This document shows, one piece after another, positions 22,078-29,399 of a stretch of DNA of 29,399 nucleotides (position 1 is the stretch's first letter; every line of letters begins with the position of its first letter). The stretch comes from an uncultured Alistipes sp. (GTDB lineage: Bacteria; Bacteroidota; Bacteroidia; Bacteroidales; Rikenellaceae): the NCBI GenBank assembly GCA_900769445.1, contig CAAGGR010000069.1, forward strand, positions 1-29,399, read 5' to 3'. Position numbers and translations under genes: made by a program. A model generated the notes under the pieces. The model was not told the DNA's origin. It made no database searches and was given only the letters and a program-made list of their open reading frames with translations.

Positions 22078-22512
22078 ATGTGTAATAACCGAGAAAAGAA
22101 ACTACCGCGCGGATTGCGCAACAATAACCCAGGCAATATCCGCATCAGCAAGACCAAGTACCTGGGCGAGGTGCAACCCTCTCAGGACTCGGCATTCAAA
22201 CAATTTCAATCTATCGACTACGGCTACCGAGCGATGTTCGTGCTTCTGGAGCACTACTACAAGGCGCGAGGGTTGAAGACTATCCGCCAGATCATCACCC
22301 GCTACGCTCCTGCCTCGGAGAACAACACCGAAGCCTACATCCAGCAGGTGGCAGGCATCTGCTTCCGTTCGGCTGACGGGGAGATTGACATCAGCAACAA
22401 GGACGAGATGGTCTTGATCGTCTCGGCAATGTCGCGTGTTGAGAATGGGCGTGTTGCCAATGTCGATGATGTGCTGCGTGGCTGGAATCTGTACCAGCGA
22501 TGTCGTCCTTAG
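22078..22512 (+). CDS. P5-like lysozyme/peptidoglycan hydrolase candidate
   Basis: A 144-residue protein. The motif RGLRNNNPGNIRISKTKYLG (residues 11-30) and the sequence after it (FQSIDYGYRAMFVLLEHYY, then IITRYAPASENNTEAYIQQV) are the hallmark of the family often annotated 'structural protein P5' or phage lysozyme-like. It is thought to be a peptidoglycan-degrading enzyme that acts either from the virion or as an endolysin. There is no signal peptide, so release would need a holin; the membrane protein just upstream is a candidate. It precedes the tape measure gene by 30 bases. Confidence 0.75.
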   Translation: MCNNREKKLPRGLRNNNPGNIRISKTKYLGEVQPSQDSAFKQFQSIDYGYRAMFVLLEHYYKARGLKTIRQIITRYAPASENNTEAYIQQVAGICFRSADGEIDISNKDEMVLIVSAMSRVENGRVANVDDVLRGWNLYQRCRP

Positions 22513-22542
22513 TCGCCCTTAACCCACTAACCCAAACTTTCT

Positions 22543-24834
22543 ATGTCAAGACGCATAGCCGACCTACTCATCAAGATTGGTGCTGACAGCTACGAGTTTC
22601 AGCAGCGCACGAAGCAGGTGGAGAAGTCGTTGGAGGGTCTTCAGAAGAAGATGACCTCCGTAGGTAAGACGCTCTCCAAGACGCTCACGCTGCCTCTCGT
22701 AGCTCTCGGCACTGCATCGGTTATGGCGGCAGATACGCAGGTGCAGGCAGAGACGCGCCTGCTCACCGCGCTTAAAGGGCGCGAGGATATCCAGCGCAGG
22801 CTTATGGCGCAGGCGGCAGAGTTGCAGTCGCGCTCCACCTTCGGAGATGAGGAGGTTATTGCACAGCAAGCCTACCTCGCTTCGCTGGGTATGACAGAGC
22901 GACAGATTAACGATGTCATCGAGGCTTCGGCACAGCTCTCCACAGCAACGGGCATGACACTCGAATCGGCAGTAAAGAATCTGGCGAAGACCTACGGAGG
23001 TCTTACGGGAGAGTTGGGAGAGAGCATCCCTGCTCTGAAGAGCCTCACTGCCGAGCAGCTCAAGAGTGGCGAGGCTGTCAAGTATATCCTCGAAAACTAC
23101 CAGGGCTATGCCGAGGCAGCAGCGCAGTCTGGTACGGGTAGTATGCGCCAACTCAAAAACCAGCTGGGTGACCTTGCTGAGCAGCTCGGTATGATACTGA
23201 TGCCCGCCCTGCAGAAGATTGTCAGCTGGATATCCAACATGGTAACCTGGTTTCAGAACTTGAGTCCTACAACGCAGAAGGTAATCGTTGTCATCGCATC
23301 GCTTGCTGCGGCAATCGGACCAGTCCTTACGGTGGGTGGCAAGCTCCTCGCCATGCTTCCGCTTATCAAAGCCGCCTTTACTGCGATGACTGGACCGATA
23401 GGTCTGGTTATCTCCGCCCTGGTAGCATTGGGTGCAGCCTTCGTGAGCGCACGACAGCAGCAAGCGGAGTTTGCCCGCCAGCAGGCGGAGCAGGCAAAGC
23501 AAGCGCGACAAGAGGCGCAGGATAAGACCTACAACGATACCTACAATGAGTATTCGCGCCCGATATATAGCGATGATGACCTGCTTCTGCTTGCCAAGGA
23601 GCGTGCCATTACCCAGCAGTGGGTAACACTGCGCGACCAATACAAGAAGGGCAACAAGGAACTAACCACCGCCCAGGCACAAGAGCTCAACCTCTTGCAC
23701 CAGACACGACTTGCAATTACCGATATTCGCACTCAGCGTAAGCGTTCAGCCGAGGATGCCGCAGCGATGCAGGCTCAATATAACAACTCGCTCAAGCAGA
23801 CAACAACAGGTGCTGCAGAGGCAAACGGCTTAATCGGGCAGTTACAGCGACAGATACGCGCTCTGGAGGAGTCGCTGGGCAACGCCAAGACGGTCGAGGA
23901 GATTGCCGCTACAAACGCCCAAATTGCCGAACTGCGCGGAGAGCTCTCGCGCCTCCAGGATATCAAACCCGAAGACCTCAAACCTATCGAGAAGTTAGAG
24001 CCGATCCTCGCCTCCGACTTCGAGATAGAGTTCCCCGCACCGAAGCTCAACATGGACGGCATCAAGCTGGCGGTATCGGAGTACTCACAGCAGATGAGCG
24101 AGATATTCTCTACGGTACGCGAGGGACTCTTCGGCTGGGCAAATAACACAAGCACCTACCTGGCAAAGAATCTCTCGGCAACGGTGGAGATGGTCGAGAA
24201 CTATACCACCGCCCTGACGAACAAGGGTTGGAACTTCACAGCTGCCCTCGACCATGTGTCGCAGACCGTAGCCTCGACAATGCAACGCTTCGACCAGCAG
24301 GTATCGCAGTTCCTTGCAGACTCCATTGTAGCAGCTGCCGATGCCCTCGGTAAGGTTATCGCGGGAGACCTCGGCTTCGGAGGATTGATGAAGGCGATCC
24401 TCACGCAGTTCGCCAACTTCCTCAAGAACATCGGTGCGCAGCTCATCGAGTTCGGCATTATGATCATCGCCTTTAAGTCCGCCCTCAAATCTGTGCTGGC
24501 AAACCCCTGGGCAGCCATAGGCATTGGTGCTGCGATGGTGGCAGCTGCGGCTATCATGACCGCACTCATCAACAAGAACGCACAAGAGAGTGTTCCCGCC
24601 CTGGCTACGGGAGGTTTGGCGTATGGTAAGACACTCGCCCTCGTAGGCGACAACCCCAATGCCATAGCCGACCCAGAGGTCATCGCTCCGCTGTCGAAGT
24701 TGCAGGCGATGCTGCCGAGTGGCGGTGGTCAAAACATAAAACTAACCCTTGGCGGACAGCTTGTTGCCAAAGGTCGTGATCTTGTCTATGTTCTCGGCAA
24801 GGAGAACTTCAAAACATCAATCTTGGGAGGATAA
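22543..24834 (+). CDS. Tail tape measure protein
   Basis: A 763-residue protein setting tail length. It opens with the typical RRIADLLIKIGADSYEFQQR, then KQVEKSLEGLQKKMTSVGKT, followed by long helical, Ala/Gln-rich stretches. Hydrophobic segments lie near residues 245-300 (KVIVVIASLAAAIGPVLTVG and IGLVISALVALGAAFVSA) and near 650-680 (AAIGIGAAMVAAAAIMTALI). The C-terminus has the common ATGGLAYGKTLALVGDNPNA motif. By the usual 1.5 angstrom per residue this predicts a tail of roughly 110 nm, so a siphovirus. The chaperone genes normally just upstream are 7.9 kb away, separated by the accessory block, the baseplate-like gene and the lysis candidates. Confidence 0.9.
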   Translation: MSRRIADLLIKIGADSYEFQQRTKQVEKSLEGLQKKMTSVGKTLSKTLTLPLVALGTASVMAADTQVQAETRLLTALKGREDIQRRLMAQAAELQSRSTFGDEEVIAQQAYLASLGMTERQINDVIEASAQLSTATGMTLESAVKNLAKTYGGLTGELGESIPALKSLTAEQLKSGEAVKYILENYQGYAEAAAQSGTGSMRQLKNQLGDLAEQLGMILMPALQKIVSWISNMVTWFQNLSPTTQKVIVVIASLAAAIGPVLTVGGKLLAMLPLIKAAFTAMTGPIGLVISALVALGAAFVSARQQQAEFARQQAEQAKQARQEAQDKTYNDTYNEYSRPIYSDDDLLLLAKERAITQQWVTLRDQYKKGNKELTTAQAQELNLLHQTRLAITDIRTQRKRSAEDAAAMQAQYNNSLKQTTTGAAEANGLIGQLQRQIRALEESLGNAKTVEEIAATNAQIAELRGELSRLQDIKPEDLKPIEKLEPILASDFEIEFPAPKLNMDGIKLAVSEYSQQMSEIFSTVREGLFGWANNTSTYLAKNLSATVEMVENYTTALTNKGWNFTAALDHVSQTVASTMQRFDQQVSQFLADSIVAAADALGKVIAGDLGFGGLMKAILTQFANFLKNIGAQLIEFGIMIIAFKSALKSVLANPWAAIGIGAAMVAAAAIMTALINKNAQESVPALATGGLAYGKTLALVGDNPNAIADPEVIAPLSKLQAMLPSGGGQNIKLTLGGQLVAKGRDLVYVLGKENFKTSILGG

Positions 24835-24836
24835 TA

Positions 24837-26978
24837 ATGTCAGAGATACGCATCAAAGAATTAGCATCAGCCGCTGGGCAGCTCGACAAGTTCGATGAGT
24901 TCGAGTTTATTGTCGATGTCCCTGCAGCAGAAGCCTCTATGAAGATAAAGGGTCGAGAGCTCCAGGAGCGTGTCGCTCCAAAGGCTCACACCCACAAGAT
25001 AGCCGAGGTGCAGGGTCTGCAATCCTCGCTCGACAAGAAGCTCGACAAGACGGGAGGCGTAGTGTCGGGCGACCTCTCTGTCGAGGGCAACACCTATATG
25101 CGCAACCTCCGCCTGGAGGAGTTTTTAGAGGTCCCAGAATTTCGCTACAATCGTGTGGAGACCACCGTTGGCGATCAGTGGTCAGCACCTGGCGCGGGCA
25201 TCATCGAGTTGGTCGATAGAGAGACCTGCCGCCTGGTTATCAAGTTGGAGGCGGGAGAGATAAGCTCCCTCCGCACCAACGACCTCTGCATGGGCATCTT
25301 CAAAAACGCGGAGGTGGGGAACTACACCGAGCCAACAACCGACTCGGACGACTCCTTCGGCACTCGCACCTTCGCTGGCTTTACGACTTGCTACTTCAAA
25401 CTTGTCGAGTGTCTCAACGCCTCGACCTACGGAGAGTGGCGATACGAGTTGCGCGAGGGCTTCCCGTACCACCCAGCCGAGGCGATGAACATCGTGGCGT
25501 TTGGTAACACAACGGACTCTACGCGCCAGACATCTCGCTACTCGACACGCACATACGAACGCTACCTCGTGGGCATGAGTGACTGGCGCATACGCCTACG
25601 CAACATTGCCGCGCAGTTTGGAGATTTAAGTAACCTCTCGGCTCATGGGCTCAATATGCGAGGGTACTCAGCCTATCTGAAAAATATCTATCTCCAAGGC
25701 TACATCTCTGATGCGCTGGGCGACTCCTGGTTTGACTCGGTATCGGGCGATGTGCAGCTCTATGACCGTTCAACGGGCTGCGGTATATCGTTCAAAGATG
25801 GTGTGCTGCGCTTCGGGCGTATAGACCCCACCAACCCCGAAGAGGGAACAGACCTCGATGTGTTGATTGAGGATGTGGCATCAGCCAAGGAGAGCCTGGC
25901 GCAGATGAACTCCGACTCGGTAATCTCGCCCGTAGAGAAGACCTACCTCCGAGAGCGACTCGCTGATATCCGTGCCGAGTACGAAGAGCTCCTCATCGAT
26001 GCGGAAAGATACCTCGTAGCGGAGTACCTCCGCGTGGCGAACGGAGTGCTCCGAACTGCGGGAGGGAGAGCGCGTAGAGTCTACAAGAAGAACGACAGCT
26101 GGGATGCCTATGTCAACGCCTATATTTTGGCTGTGTCGGCTTTGGAGAAGTACACCGCAGCCACGCCCGAATACATCGAGATAGAGGACGACTTCGCCTA
26201 TATTGGGGCATACTACGAGGCTCGTGCCACCATCACGAAGCTGCTACGCGATGCTGCCGCAACATCCTCCGACCTGGACTACCTGCGGGATAACTTCCAG
26301 AACTCGACGACTGAGCTCGATGGGCAGGCAGGCGTGGTGCTCTCTGGCTTTGTGGGTGTCAAGGACGAGGGCAACGCAAAGGTCGTGGCGGGCATGGCAG
26401 GCTGTGCCTTGGCGGGCGCAACAGACCCCAAGCATGGCAAGCTGATGTTCTTCGCAGGTGCTGAAGGCATAGAGAGCGCAGCCGAAGCCACCACCCGCAT
26501 CTACGAAGATGGGCATGTCGAGATGGGAACGGGTGTGTTTAGCGGTTACACACGAGTGCCGTTCAAACGACTATCCGAGGAGGGAACGACCTATGACAGT
26601 GCCACTGACAAGTACACAATAGATAAAAACTTCAACCTTATTACCGAGCAGGTTAATTTTGGCTCTTACACCATATGGATAAACCTCCCAACCTCGGCAG
26701 ACTTCATCGGCAGCGTTGTAAACATCTACGACTGCCCAATACGCACACGCTCCGCCTCGAATGTTATCATCGCCACCGATGACGAGGAGTCGGGCATTCT
26801 CTGTTCGCTCGGATATAGCGAGGAGATGCTCACTTACATCCCAATCCAGAGGATTGAATGTTTCGGTGGCTTGATACAGTTTATAGCAGTGCCGAGCATC
26901 TACTCAAGCGACAAGTGCTGGTGGATTGTAAGCCACCACTCGATGACATGTTTTGAATTACCATTCTCAATCATATAA
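24837..26978 (+). CDS. Tail fibre / receptor-binding protein
   Basis: A 713-residue protein. The N-terminus (IRIKELASAAGQLDKFDEFE) resembles the attachment ends of tail fibres. KAHTHKIAEVQGLQSSLDKK, then LDKTGGVVSGDLSVEGNTYM is the typical phage-fibre repeat of His-rich metal-binding and trimer-forming segments. Around residues 350-420 a helical region (NSDSVISPVEKTYLRERLAD, then RAEYEELLIDAERYLVAEYL) matches a motif common in Bacteroides phage host-specificity proteins. The C-terminal 170 residues are beta-rich. No DGR variable repeat is seen at its C-terminus. It starts 2 bases after the tape measure stop. Confidence 0.8.
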   Translation: MSEIRIKELASAAGQLDKFDEFEFIVDVPAAEASMKIKGRELQERVAPKAHTHKIAEVQGLQSSLDKKLDKTGGVVSGDLSVEGNTYMRNLRLEEFLEVPEFRYNRVETTVGDQWSAPGAGIIELVDRETCRLVIKLEAGEISSLRTNDLCMGIFKNAEVGNYTEPTTDSDDSFGTRTFAGFTTCYFKLVECLNASTYGEWRYELREGFPYHPAEAMNIVAFGNTTDSTRQTSRYSTRTYERYLVGMSDWRIRLRNIAAQFGDLSNLSAHGLNMRGYSAYLKNIYLQGYISDALGDSWFDSVSGDVQLYDRSTGCGISFKDGVLRFGRIDPTNPEEGTDLDVLIEDVASAKESLAQMNSDSVISPVEKTYLRERLADIRAEYEELLIDAERYLVAEYLRVANGVLRTAGGRARRVYKKNDSWDAYVNAYILAVSALEKYTAATPEYIEIEDDFAYIGAYYEARATITKLLRDAAATSSDLDYLRDNFQNSTTELDGQAGVVLSGFVGVKDEGNAKVVAGMAGCALAGATDPKHGKLMFFAGAEGIESAAEATTRIYEDGHVEMGTGVFSGYTRVPFKRLSEEGTTYDSATDKYTIDKNFNLITEQVNFGSYTIWINLPTSADFIGSVVNIYDCPIRTRSASNVIIATDDEESGILCSLGYSEEMLTYIPIQRIECFGGLIQFIAVPSIYSSDKCWWIVSHHSMTCFELPFSII

Positions 26979-26981
26979 ACT

Positions 26982-27173
26982 ATGGCAGACACTACAACGG
27001 GCGTAACCATCGCGGAGCTTACGCCAACCGCAACACTCTCCTCCTCGGATCGCCTCGAGGTTGACCGTAATGGAGGAGCCTACTCGATAACCTACGCAAA
27101 CCTCGTGGCACAAATCGAACAATCACTCGGCATCAACGAACTTGCTGATGCCTTAACCGATATTATTGGATAA
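26982..27173 (+). CDS. Short fibre-associated protein, 63 residues
   Basis: The protein (GVTIAELTPTATLSSSDRLE, then VDRNGGAYSITYANLVAQIE) resembles the N-terminal linker or adaptor modules of Bacteroides phage fibres (a D-x-L-x-V-x-R-x-G-x-S-Y-x-I-T-Y-x-x-L pattern). Alone it is too short to be a fibre, so it may attach the following fibre to the baseplate. Its TAA shares its last base with the next ATG, indicating coupled translation. It could also be the remnant of a larger fibre gene. Confidence 0.65.
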   Translation: MADTTTGVTIAELTPTATLSSSDRLEVDRNGGAYSITYANLVAQIEQSLGINELADALTDIIG

Positions 27174-27871
27174 TGGCAGACTTCGCAAAAATAATCAACC
27201 GCCTGGCAGTGGTGCGCGATTACCTTGTGGATGCCATTACAGACCAGGGAGGTACTGCTGACACATCGATGTCGTTTGCCGAACTTGCAAGCCAGGTGTA
27301 CAAGATACCAACGGGCATGAATGAGGTTAGAAATGCTTATCAGCTCTTTAAGGGAAACACCACGCTGACCGAATTACCTACATCGCTCGACTTTCGGCAA
27401 TTCGACTCGATGTACCAGATGTGCTACAAGTGTACATCGCTCACGCGTGTTCCGCAACTCGAGACCGCCAATGTTACGAATATGATGTGGGCGTTCTACG
27501 GATGCTCCGCACTAACGGAGATTGATGGACTCGACACACGAAGCATCACATCTGCCTCGGAGCTGTTCCATGGATGCTCATCGCTTACTGCCATATATTC
27601 GACACTTGACTTCTCGAATGTTAAGAGCCAGATCGACACGACATTTACATCTTGTAAGTCTCTTGTCGAGGTGCGTTTTGCTGGAACTATAAATGTCGAT
27701 GTAGCGATGAACGGTTGCCCTAAACTCTCGGTGGATAGCCTGCTGTCCCTGCTCAATGCTCTCTGCGAGAATGCACAAGATTTGACCTGCAAAATCGGCT
27801 CGACCAACCTCGGCAAACTCACAGACGAGCAAAAAGCCATCGCTACCGATAAGGGGTGGGAGTTGTTGTAA
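27173..27871 (+). CDS. DUF285/BspA-like leucine-rich tail fibre
   Basis: A 232-residue protein. The N-terminus (KIINRLAVVRDYLVDAITDQ) is a helix typical of phage fibre attachment ends. Residues 60-175 carry BspA-type repeats: CYKCTSLTRVPQLETANVTN, then FYGCSALTEIDGLDTRSITS, FHGCSSLTAIYSTLDFSNVK and FTSCKSLVEVRFAGTINVDV. Such repeats are found in surface proteins of Bacteroidales and of bacteria that bind host or bacterial partners. Here, as the last gene of the tail operon, it most likely forms the receptor-contacting end. The C-terminus returns to a helix (LTDEQKAIATDKGWELL). A terminator follows. Confidence 0.8.
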   Translation: MADFAKIINRLAVVRDYLVDAITDQGGTADTSMSFAELASQVYKIPTGMNEVRNAYQLFKGNTTLTELPTSLDFRQFDSMYQMCYKCTSLTRVPQLETANVTNMMWAFYGCSALTEIDGLDTRSITSASELFHGCSSLTAIYSTLDFSNVKSQIDTTFTSCKSLVEVRFAGTINVDVAMNGCPKLSVDSLLSLLNALCENAQDLTCKIGSTNLGKLTDEQKAIATDKGWELL

Positions 27872-27877
27872 ATAAAT

Positions 27878-27899
27878 AGCCGCCCCAGGTGGAGCGGCT
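27878..27899. terminator. Terminator between tail genes and integrase
   Basis: AGCCGC/GCGGCT with loop CCCAGGTGGA, then TTTCGCG on the plus strand. On the minus strand it is preceded by ATTTATT, so it may serve both converging units. Confidence 0.7.
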
Positions 27900-27936
27900 T
27901 TCGCGTTTGTTGGCGATTATTAGGCGATCTGTGAAA

Positions 27937-29187
27937 CTATGAGATATGGATTGCTATATTGCTCGTCTGGATAGAATAATCGCCACAAATGCGCGTTGCG
28001 AGATTGCTCATGTCCTCGGCAAGTTTATCCTTAATGACCTTCGCATAAATCTGCGTGGTGCGAATATTTCTGTGACCGAGCATCTTGGCTACAGACTCAA
28101 TAGGTACACCGTTTGACAATGTAACAGTTGTAGCGAATGTGTGTCGAGCCATGTGGAAGGTTAAGGTCTTATTGATGCCGCAACGCACAGCCACCTCCTT
28201 CAAATAGAGGTTGCTACATGAGTTTGTCAATGTCGGAAGCAACTTGCCATTGAGTTCCTTCATGCCTTGATACTTTTTGATGATGAGCTGCGGAATCTCT
28301 AACAATGGGATATCAACCACCTCTGAGGTCTTCTGGCGATGTGTTTTTAGCCAAACCTGCCCAGCCTCATCGGTAATAATATTCTCTTTTGTCAAGCCTG
28401 CAACATCGCAGTGTGCCAGACCTGTGAAACATGCAAATACAAAAACATCTCGCATCTTCTCAAGTCTGTCAAATATCATGTCTGTTTGGATAAGTGCGGT
28501 CAACTCTGACTTGGTAAGAACATCGCGTTCAACGGGCTCAAAATGAATCTTAACGGTTGAAAATGGATTCTTGCTAACCCAGCCATTATCTATGGCAACC
28601 TTGTATATAGTGCGTAGCTTTTGGCGAATCTTCATGGCGTGGTTATTTGCCATGTTATACTCTACGCGAAGATAGTTGTCAAAGTTGCTGAGGAATTTAG
28701 GCGTTACCTCCTCAAGCGAGATATCTTTAACGCCAAGTTGAGATGCGATGTAATCCTGGAGACGATTGCGCACCAATATATATTTGTCAAGTGTACGCTT
28801 GGAGGTCGTGATACCGACCATCTTTGAATACTCGACCAGCCACTGATCAAAGATCTCTATATAACCTCTGGGTTGAACCTGGTCTTTGCCTAAAAGAGCC
28901 TGCTTTAATCGCTCTGGTGTCACATTTATATTTTGTCCCTGCAGCTGAAGGAATTTGTTATAAGCCTTCGTGCGTATCTCCTCAAGAACGGCTGTTATGG
29001 CTTGATCCTCCCGCGTGTGTCCGATAGGCTTACCATCGCCCCATTTCTCTGGTAGGATATTTTGCTTCGTGCTAATGTGGCAGGTCTGTTGCCCAATAGT
29101 AAGCTGCATTAAAATTGGCACTCTACCAGACTTGTTTGGCTTGCCCTTGTGGGCAATCATCTTGATCTTTAACATTTCAGTTCTCAT
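27937..29187 (-). CDS. int: Phage integrase (tyrosine recombinase, Bacteroides type)
   Basis: A 416-residue integrase for site-specific recombination between phage and host attachment sites. The N-terminal 90 residues (MLKIKMIAHKGKPNKSGRVP, then LMQLTIGQQTCHISTKQNIL) match the Bacteroides arm-type-binding domain. A core-binding domain spans about 105-215. In the catalytic domain Lys286, His345 and Arg348 (HMARHTF), His372 (LGHRNI) and Tyr381 (QIYAKV) are present. The first catalytic Arg, normally in TGLR, is replaced by Ala258 (FTGLAHCDV), as reported for a subset of Bacteroides enzymes including IntDOT. It starts at ATG 29187. It converges with the tail operon and has a promoter of the repeated type (copy 4) plus a TAGACAA array in its leader. 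Confidence 0.93.
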   Translation of the reverse strand: MRTEMLKIKMIAHKGKPNKSGRVPILMQLTIGQQTCHISTKQNILPEKWGDGKPIGHTREDQAITAVLEEIRTKAYNKFLQLQGQNINVTPERLKQALLGKDQVQPRGYIEIFDQWLVEYSKMVGITTSKRTLDKYILVRNRLQDYIASQLGVKDISLEEVTPKFLSNFDNYLRVEYNMANNHAMKIRQKLRTIYKVAIDNGWVSKNPFSTVKIHFEPVERDVLTKSELTALIQTDMIFDRLEKMRDVFVFACFTGLAHCDVAGLTKENIITDEAGQVWLKTHRQKTSEVVDIPLLEIPQLIIKKYQGMKELNGKLLPTLTNSCSNLYLKEVAVRCGINKTLTFHMARHTFATTVTLSNGVPIESVAKMLGHRNIRTTQIYAKVIKDKLAEDMSNLATRICGDYSIQTSNIAIHIS

Positions 29188-29264
29188 AGCTTCTAATCGT
29201 TTTTATAGTGTACTATTCTTGTTGCAAAATTACGCTACTAAAAACGGCTGGAAGAATCTATACA

Positions 29265-29303
29265 TAGACAACTTTTAGACAAACATAGACAATGTTTAGA
29301 CAA
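29265..29303. repeat. Four phased TAGACAA heptamers
   Basis: TAGACAA occurs at 29265, 29276, 29286 and 29297, spacings of 11, 10 and 11 bases, so all four face the same side of the helix. They lie between promoter copy 4 and the integrase start. Arm-type integrase sites or sites for an autoregulator or excisionase would fit. Confidence 0.8.
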
Positions 29304-29348
29304 AGGTTGACATCGTGCAAATTCCTTTCAATGAGCCGTTTACGAGTG

Positions 29349-29379
29349 CAAACATAAGCTCACTATTCGGAAGTGTCAA
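29349..29379 (-). promoter_or_regulatory. Repeated promoter, copy 4 (minus strand, upstream of int)
   Basis: On the minus strand, TTG (29379-29377), 20 bases, then TATGTTTG (29356-29349). Relative to copies 1 and 3 it shares AATTAACTTG, TTCC-AATAGTGA and TTATGTTTGCACT with a few differences. It would give the integrase a leader of about 155 bases. Confidence 0.8.
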
Positions 29380-29399
29380 GTTAATTCCAAACTATCTGC

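Larger units (their letters stand above)
2386..29399. mobile_element. Prophage (siphovirus-type), ends not located
   Basis: This span contains a complete set of replication, packaging, head, tail and lysis genes plus two tyrosine recombinases, all on the plus strand except the integrase at the right. The left limit given is the first phage-type gene after a terminator and is provisional. The right limit is the window edge. No duplicated attachment core or interrupted tRNA gene is visible at either end. All core structural genes look intact, so the element may be functional. The DGR and RteC-like gene at 1-2323 could belong to the same element or to a neighbour. Confidence 0.8.
29188..29399 (-). 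other. Integrase upstream region
   Basis: These 212 bases are noncoding as far as can be seen. They carry four TAGACAA heptamers and promoter copy 4 on the minus strand. An attachment site is expected near here but no core is identifiable. Confidence 0.6.

Noticed and set aside
22564..23640. 358-residue frame on the minus strand
   Set aside because: It is the complement of the tape measure gene; Leu/Arg/Cys-rich composition is typical of an antisense shadow, with no motif.
24837..27871. Tail fibre genes as the DGR target
   Set aside because: Neither fibre end shows similarity to the template (no NNVG-NGY or NPANNNN-like block), so no variable repeat is present here.
29265..29303. Possible CRISPR-like repeat array
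   Set aside because: Units are 7 bases with 3-4 base gaps and no spacers; they are binding-site-like, not CRISPR.

Overview
The window holds most of a tailed-phage (siphovirus-type) prophage from a Bacteroidales bacterium, preceded on the left by the tail end of a diversity-generating retroelement (DGR). The host group is inferred from four things: promoters of the Bacteroidetes form TTG-N20-TAnnTTTG, a Bacteroides-style tyrosine integrase lacking the first catalytic arginine, an RteC-like regulator, and a DGR template of the kind common in gut Bacteroidales. The genus cannot be named. Neither attachment site is identifiable, so both prophage ends are open.

Left segment (1-2323, visibly more AT-rich than the phage genes): the last 50 codons of an Avd-like DGR accessory protein, an Asn-codon-rich template repeat (about 274-466), a DGR reverse transcriptase (404-1537) and a strong terminator. 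The diversified target gene is not in the window and should lie further left. An RteC-like gene split by a run of nine A's follows, ending in another terminator.

Early phage region (2386-5953): an HTH protein, a replication initiator whose own gene carries iteron-like repeats next to an AT-rich stretch (a lambda O/ori-like layout), a DnaC-type helicase loader, a small unknown, an HNH endonuclease and a Xer-like tyrosine recombinase. A 380-bp gap then carries three tandem 20-21 bp repeats just upstream of the small terminase gene, where a cos/pac or TerS-binding site would be expected.

Packaging, head and tail genes (6334-14672) follow the HK97 order: TerS, TerL, a small unknown, portal, prohead protease, major capsid protein, connector, head closure, gp10-like, DUF3168-like tail terminator, tail tube, and tail assembly chaperones joined by a canonical A AAA AAC -1 frameshift. 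Next come a putative one-protein (unimolecular) spanin and a D12-class DNA adenine methyltransferase.

Accessory block (15927-18805): six small, mostly unrecognised genes. The first three transcription units each begin with a near-identical promoter copy, and two share a similar 3' hairpin. A fourth copy of the same promoter lies on the opposite strand at the far right, upstream of the integrase gene. This suggests a co-regulated set, perhaps expressed in the lysogen. It is the most novel-looking part of the window.

Distal tail and lysis genes (18881-27871): a large baseplate-like protein, a membrane-anchored coiled-coil protein, a P5-like lysozyme candidate, the tape measure protein, a tail fibre, a 63-residue linker-type protein and a DUF285/BspA-like fibre. 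A terminator separates these from the convergent integrase (27937-29187, minus strand), whose upstream region has four TAGACAA heptamers spaced 10-11 bp apart.
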